DNA of 16,569 nt from Planctomycetota bacterium (GTDB lineage: Bacteria; Planctomycetota; PUPC01; JACPCR01): NCBI GenBank assembly GCA_030740295.1, contig JASLXP010000515.1:1-16569 (forward strand), read 5' to 3'. The translations under genes and the position numbers were made by a program. The notes beneath the pieces were generated by a model, which was not told where the DNA came from, searched no databases, and was given only the letters and a program-made list of their open reading frames with translations. How positions within the stretch are numbered: the first letter of the stretch is position 1; every line of letters begins with the position of its first letter. This document shows, piece by piece, positions 15,018-16,569 of the stretch.

Positions 15018-15833
15018 ATGCGCATAGCACGAGCTAACCGCGAGGACATGAGAGAGATTTCCGGCGTCCACGGCGGCGCTGGTACAATCCTGTTCAACAG
15101 TCTGTGGGACCACCGACTTCGAAACGCCCTTTGCCTTCGTCCACTGCGCAGTCCTCTTGCCGGGTGGGGGGATCGGCTACCACCGCCACGACGACAGCGA
15201 GGAAATTTTCATCACAGCCGACAACGCCTCGCAATTCACCCACAACGGGCGACGGCGATAGTCGAGGGCGGGGCGGCGGTCCCTTTGCGTTCGGGTGAGA
15301 TCCACGCCATCTACAACCACACCGACAAGGAGACGCGCTGGTTCAACGTCCACTGCGCGGTGCCCGGGGGCGTACCCAAGTCGACCGATCTGGGCGACGA
15401 TCGGGCTAACGCCGAGCTGGAGTCGACCGATCGCCTGCCGGTGGGGCGGCTGGACCGTCAGGCTCTGAAATACGCCCAGGTCCATGGGGGCAAGGGCGAG
15501 GTCGGTGGTCGCTTGATCTGGCAGCCGGAGGATTTCCGCAGCAACTTTTACTGTTTGGCCCACTGTCTACTGCTCCCGGATACCTCAATTGGTTATCACC
15601 GCCACGAGGGCGTCGAGGAGTGCTATATCATCATCGAGGGCAGCGGGCGGATGACGGTGGACGATGAGACCGGGGAAGTCCAACAATGGGATGCCATTCC
15701 CACCAAGTTGGGGGGCAGCCACGGGCTCTACAACCACACGCAAGAAGATCTCGAATTGCTGGTCGTCGCCGTCTGTGCCCAGAAGGGGCAATTTGACTCG
15801 ACGGACCTCAGCGACGACTTAAGCCAACGCTGA
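15018..15833 (+). CDS. Bicupin protein, first cupin core displaced by two compensating frameshifts
   Basis: The continuous frame encodes 271 residues. The C-terminal cupin is intact: H194-x-H196-x3-E200-E201, then H235-x3-N239 (GGSHGLYNH), the metal-binding pattern of cupins. The N-terminal cupin is broken in this frame. It has its start (MRIARANREDMREISG) and its second motif (GEIHAIYNHT, H96 and N100), but residues about 31-79 are low-complexity Arg/Pro-rich text. The missing core is encoded one base further on: between about 15109 and 15258 the other frame reads DFETPFAFVHCAVLLPGGG then IGYHRHDDSEEIFIT, closely matching the second cupin. One extra base near the GGG at 15106-15108 and one missing base near the GGG at 15247-15249 would explain it. 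The function is unknown; bicupins are often metal-dependent dioxygenases or isomerases. It sits 7 bp after the VOC gene and 22 bp before the metallo-hydrolase, probably in one operon. Confidence 0.8.
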   Translation: MRIARANREDMREISGVHGGAGTILFNSLWDHRLRNALCLRPLRSPLAGWGDRLPPPRRQRGNFHHSRQRLAIHPQRATAIVEGGAAVPLRSGEIHAIYNHTDKETRWFNVHCAVPGGVPKSTDLGDDRANAELESTDRLPVGRLDRQALKYAQVHGGKGEVGGRLIWQPEDFRSNFYCLAHCLLLPDTSIGYHRHEGVEECYIIIEGSGRMTVDDETGEVQQWDAIPTKLGGSHGLYNHTQEDLELLVVAVCAQKGQFDSTDLSDDLSQR

Positions 15834-15855
15834 ATACACAATAGAAAGGACCACT

Positions 15856-16569
15856 ATGGCATCGGTGAAAATTACCTTTATCGGCCATGCCTCTTTCCGC
15901 TTTGAGTCGGACAAGGGCTCGGTTACCTACTTCGACGCCTGGTTCGACGAAAACCCAACCGCCAAGATGAAGCTCGGCCAGGTCAATAAGGCCGACATCG
16001 TCATCGCCAGTCACGGTCACACCGACCACATCGGCGACTCCTACGAAATCTGCAAGCGCACCAAGGCCAAGTTCGTCGGCAACTATGAGCTCTGCGTGGT
16101 CGCCGAGGAGGCACACGGGCTCAAGTTGGGCTCGCGCGCGCTGCCGATGAACCCCGGCGGCACGACCAAAGTAAAGGACGCCGAGATCACGATGGTGCAA
16201 GGCCACCACTCGCAGTCGCTGTCGGCCCACGTGATTGGGGCCGAGTTACCCGCGGGCCTGCTCTTCCACCCCGACAGCGCGGTCAATGGATTTGTCGTCT
16301 CCTATAGCAACGGCATCACCATTTACGACACCGCCGATACCTGCCTCTTCAGCGACATGCAGTTGATCGGCCAGATGTACGGGCCGCAAGTGGTGATTAT
16401 GCCGGTGGGCGGGCAGTATACTATGGGCATTCGCGAGGCGGCGCGAGCGGCGAGTCTGATCCGTCCCGATATCGTGATTCCCTGCCACTACGGGCAGATT
16501 ATGGGGCAGCCGGCGGATATCGGCGAGCTGAAGAAGGCGGTGAAGTTTCTGTCGCCCAATACCAAGGTG
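15856..16569 (+). CDS. Metallo-beta-lactamase-fold hydrolase, UPF0173 (YtkL-like) family, 3' end missing
   Basis: The sequence shows 238 residues and remains open at the right edge; by family length only a few residues are missing. It begins VKITFIGHASFRFE, as UPF0173 proteins do. The metal site is S-H53-G-H55-T-D57-H58, with further candidate ligands H117 or H118 (QGHHSQ), D158 (TIYDTADT) and H211 (IPCHYG). An insert at about 129-144 (AELPAGLLFHPDSAVN) lengthens the middle of the domain. UPF0173 members are predicted metal-dependent hydrolases of unknown substrate. The ribosome-binding AGAAAGGA ends 5 nt before the ATG, and the gene lies 22 bp after the bicupin. No signal peptide is seen, so it is probably cytoplasmic. 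Confidence 0.88.
   Translation, partial: MASVKITFIGHASFRFESDKGSVTYFDAWFDENPTAKMKLGQVNKADIVIASHGHTDHIGDSYEICKRTKAKFVGNYELCVVAEEAHGLKLGSRALPMNPGGTTKVKDAEITMVQGHHSQSLSAHVIGAELPAGLLFHPDSAVNGFVVSYSNGITIYDTADTCLFSDMQLIGQMYGPQVVIMPVGGQYTMGIREAARAASLIRPDIVIPCHYGQIMGQPADIGELKKAVKFLSPNTKV

Noticed and set aside
1..16569. CRISPR array, prophage, insertion-sequence transposase, toxin-antitoxin or defence genes
   Set aside because: No regularly spaced repeats and no protein of these kinds was seen on either strand.

Overview
The window is a piece of bacterial chromosome with moderately high GC and closely spaced genes. I see no phage, transposase, CRISPR, rRNA or tRNA genes. It combines Sec-exported multidomain proteins, a secreted-type FAD oxidoreductase ending in a golvesin/xanthan-lyase-like domain, a heparinase II/III-type lyase, an enolase-superfamily sugar-acid dehydratase and a large glycosidase-like protein. 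That mix is typical of polysaccharide-degrading Planctomycetes/Verrucomicrobia/Lentisphaerae and of candidate phyla such as Hydrogenedentes, Latescibacteria and Poribacteria. The phylum cannot be fixed from this sequence alone.

Layout. Transcription diverges from a short region at 7076-7161. The left arm (minus strand, read from 7075 towards 1) holds a DgoD-like dehydratase (5897-7075, start moved to a GTG codon), an intergenic block with repeats, an exported FAD oxidoreductase (3446-5725), a NosR-like flavin/iron-sulfur membrane protein starting 5 bp after it (1710-3440), and a large exported protein that runs off the left edge (1-1568). The right arm (plus strand) holds an exported TPR protein (7162-7722), a heparinase II/III-family protein (7832-9985), a long-form aspartate carbamoyltransferase (10090-11382), a 920-residue exported glycosidase-like protein (11627-14389), and a three-gene unit: VOC protein (14639-15010), bicupin (15018-15833) and UPF0173-type metallo-hydrolase (15856 to the right edge).

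How the genes may work together (inference). The lyase, the dehydratase and the exported glycosidase-like proteins fit capture and breakdown of an acidic polysaccharide. The FAD enzyme and the 920-residue protein start with related sugar-binding-like modules, which suggests a shared target. The NosR-like protein has two flavinylation-type motifs and two CxxxCP motifs in its membrane part, and could carry electrons across the membrane to or from the exported FAD enzyme. PyrB looks like a housekeeping gene set among these.

Points most worth a second look: (i) the FAD oxidoreductase/NosR-like pair; (ii) a pair of compensating frameshifts that hides the first cupin core of the bicupin; (iii) three copies of a ~50-bp repeat around the 920-residue gene, two of them forming a large palindrome; (iv) the corrected GTG start of the dehydratase; (v) the long insertions in PyrB.
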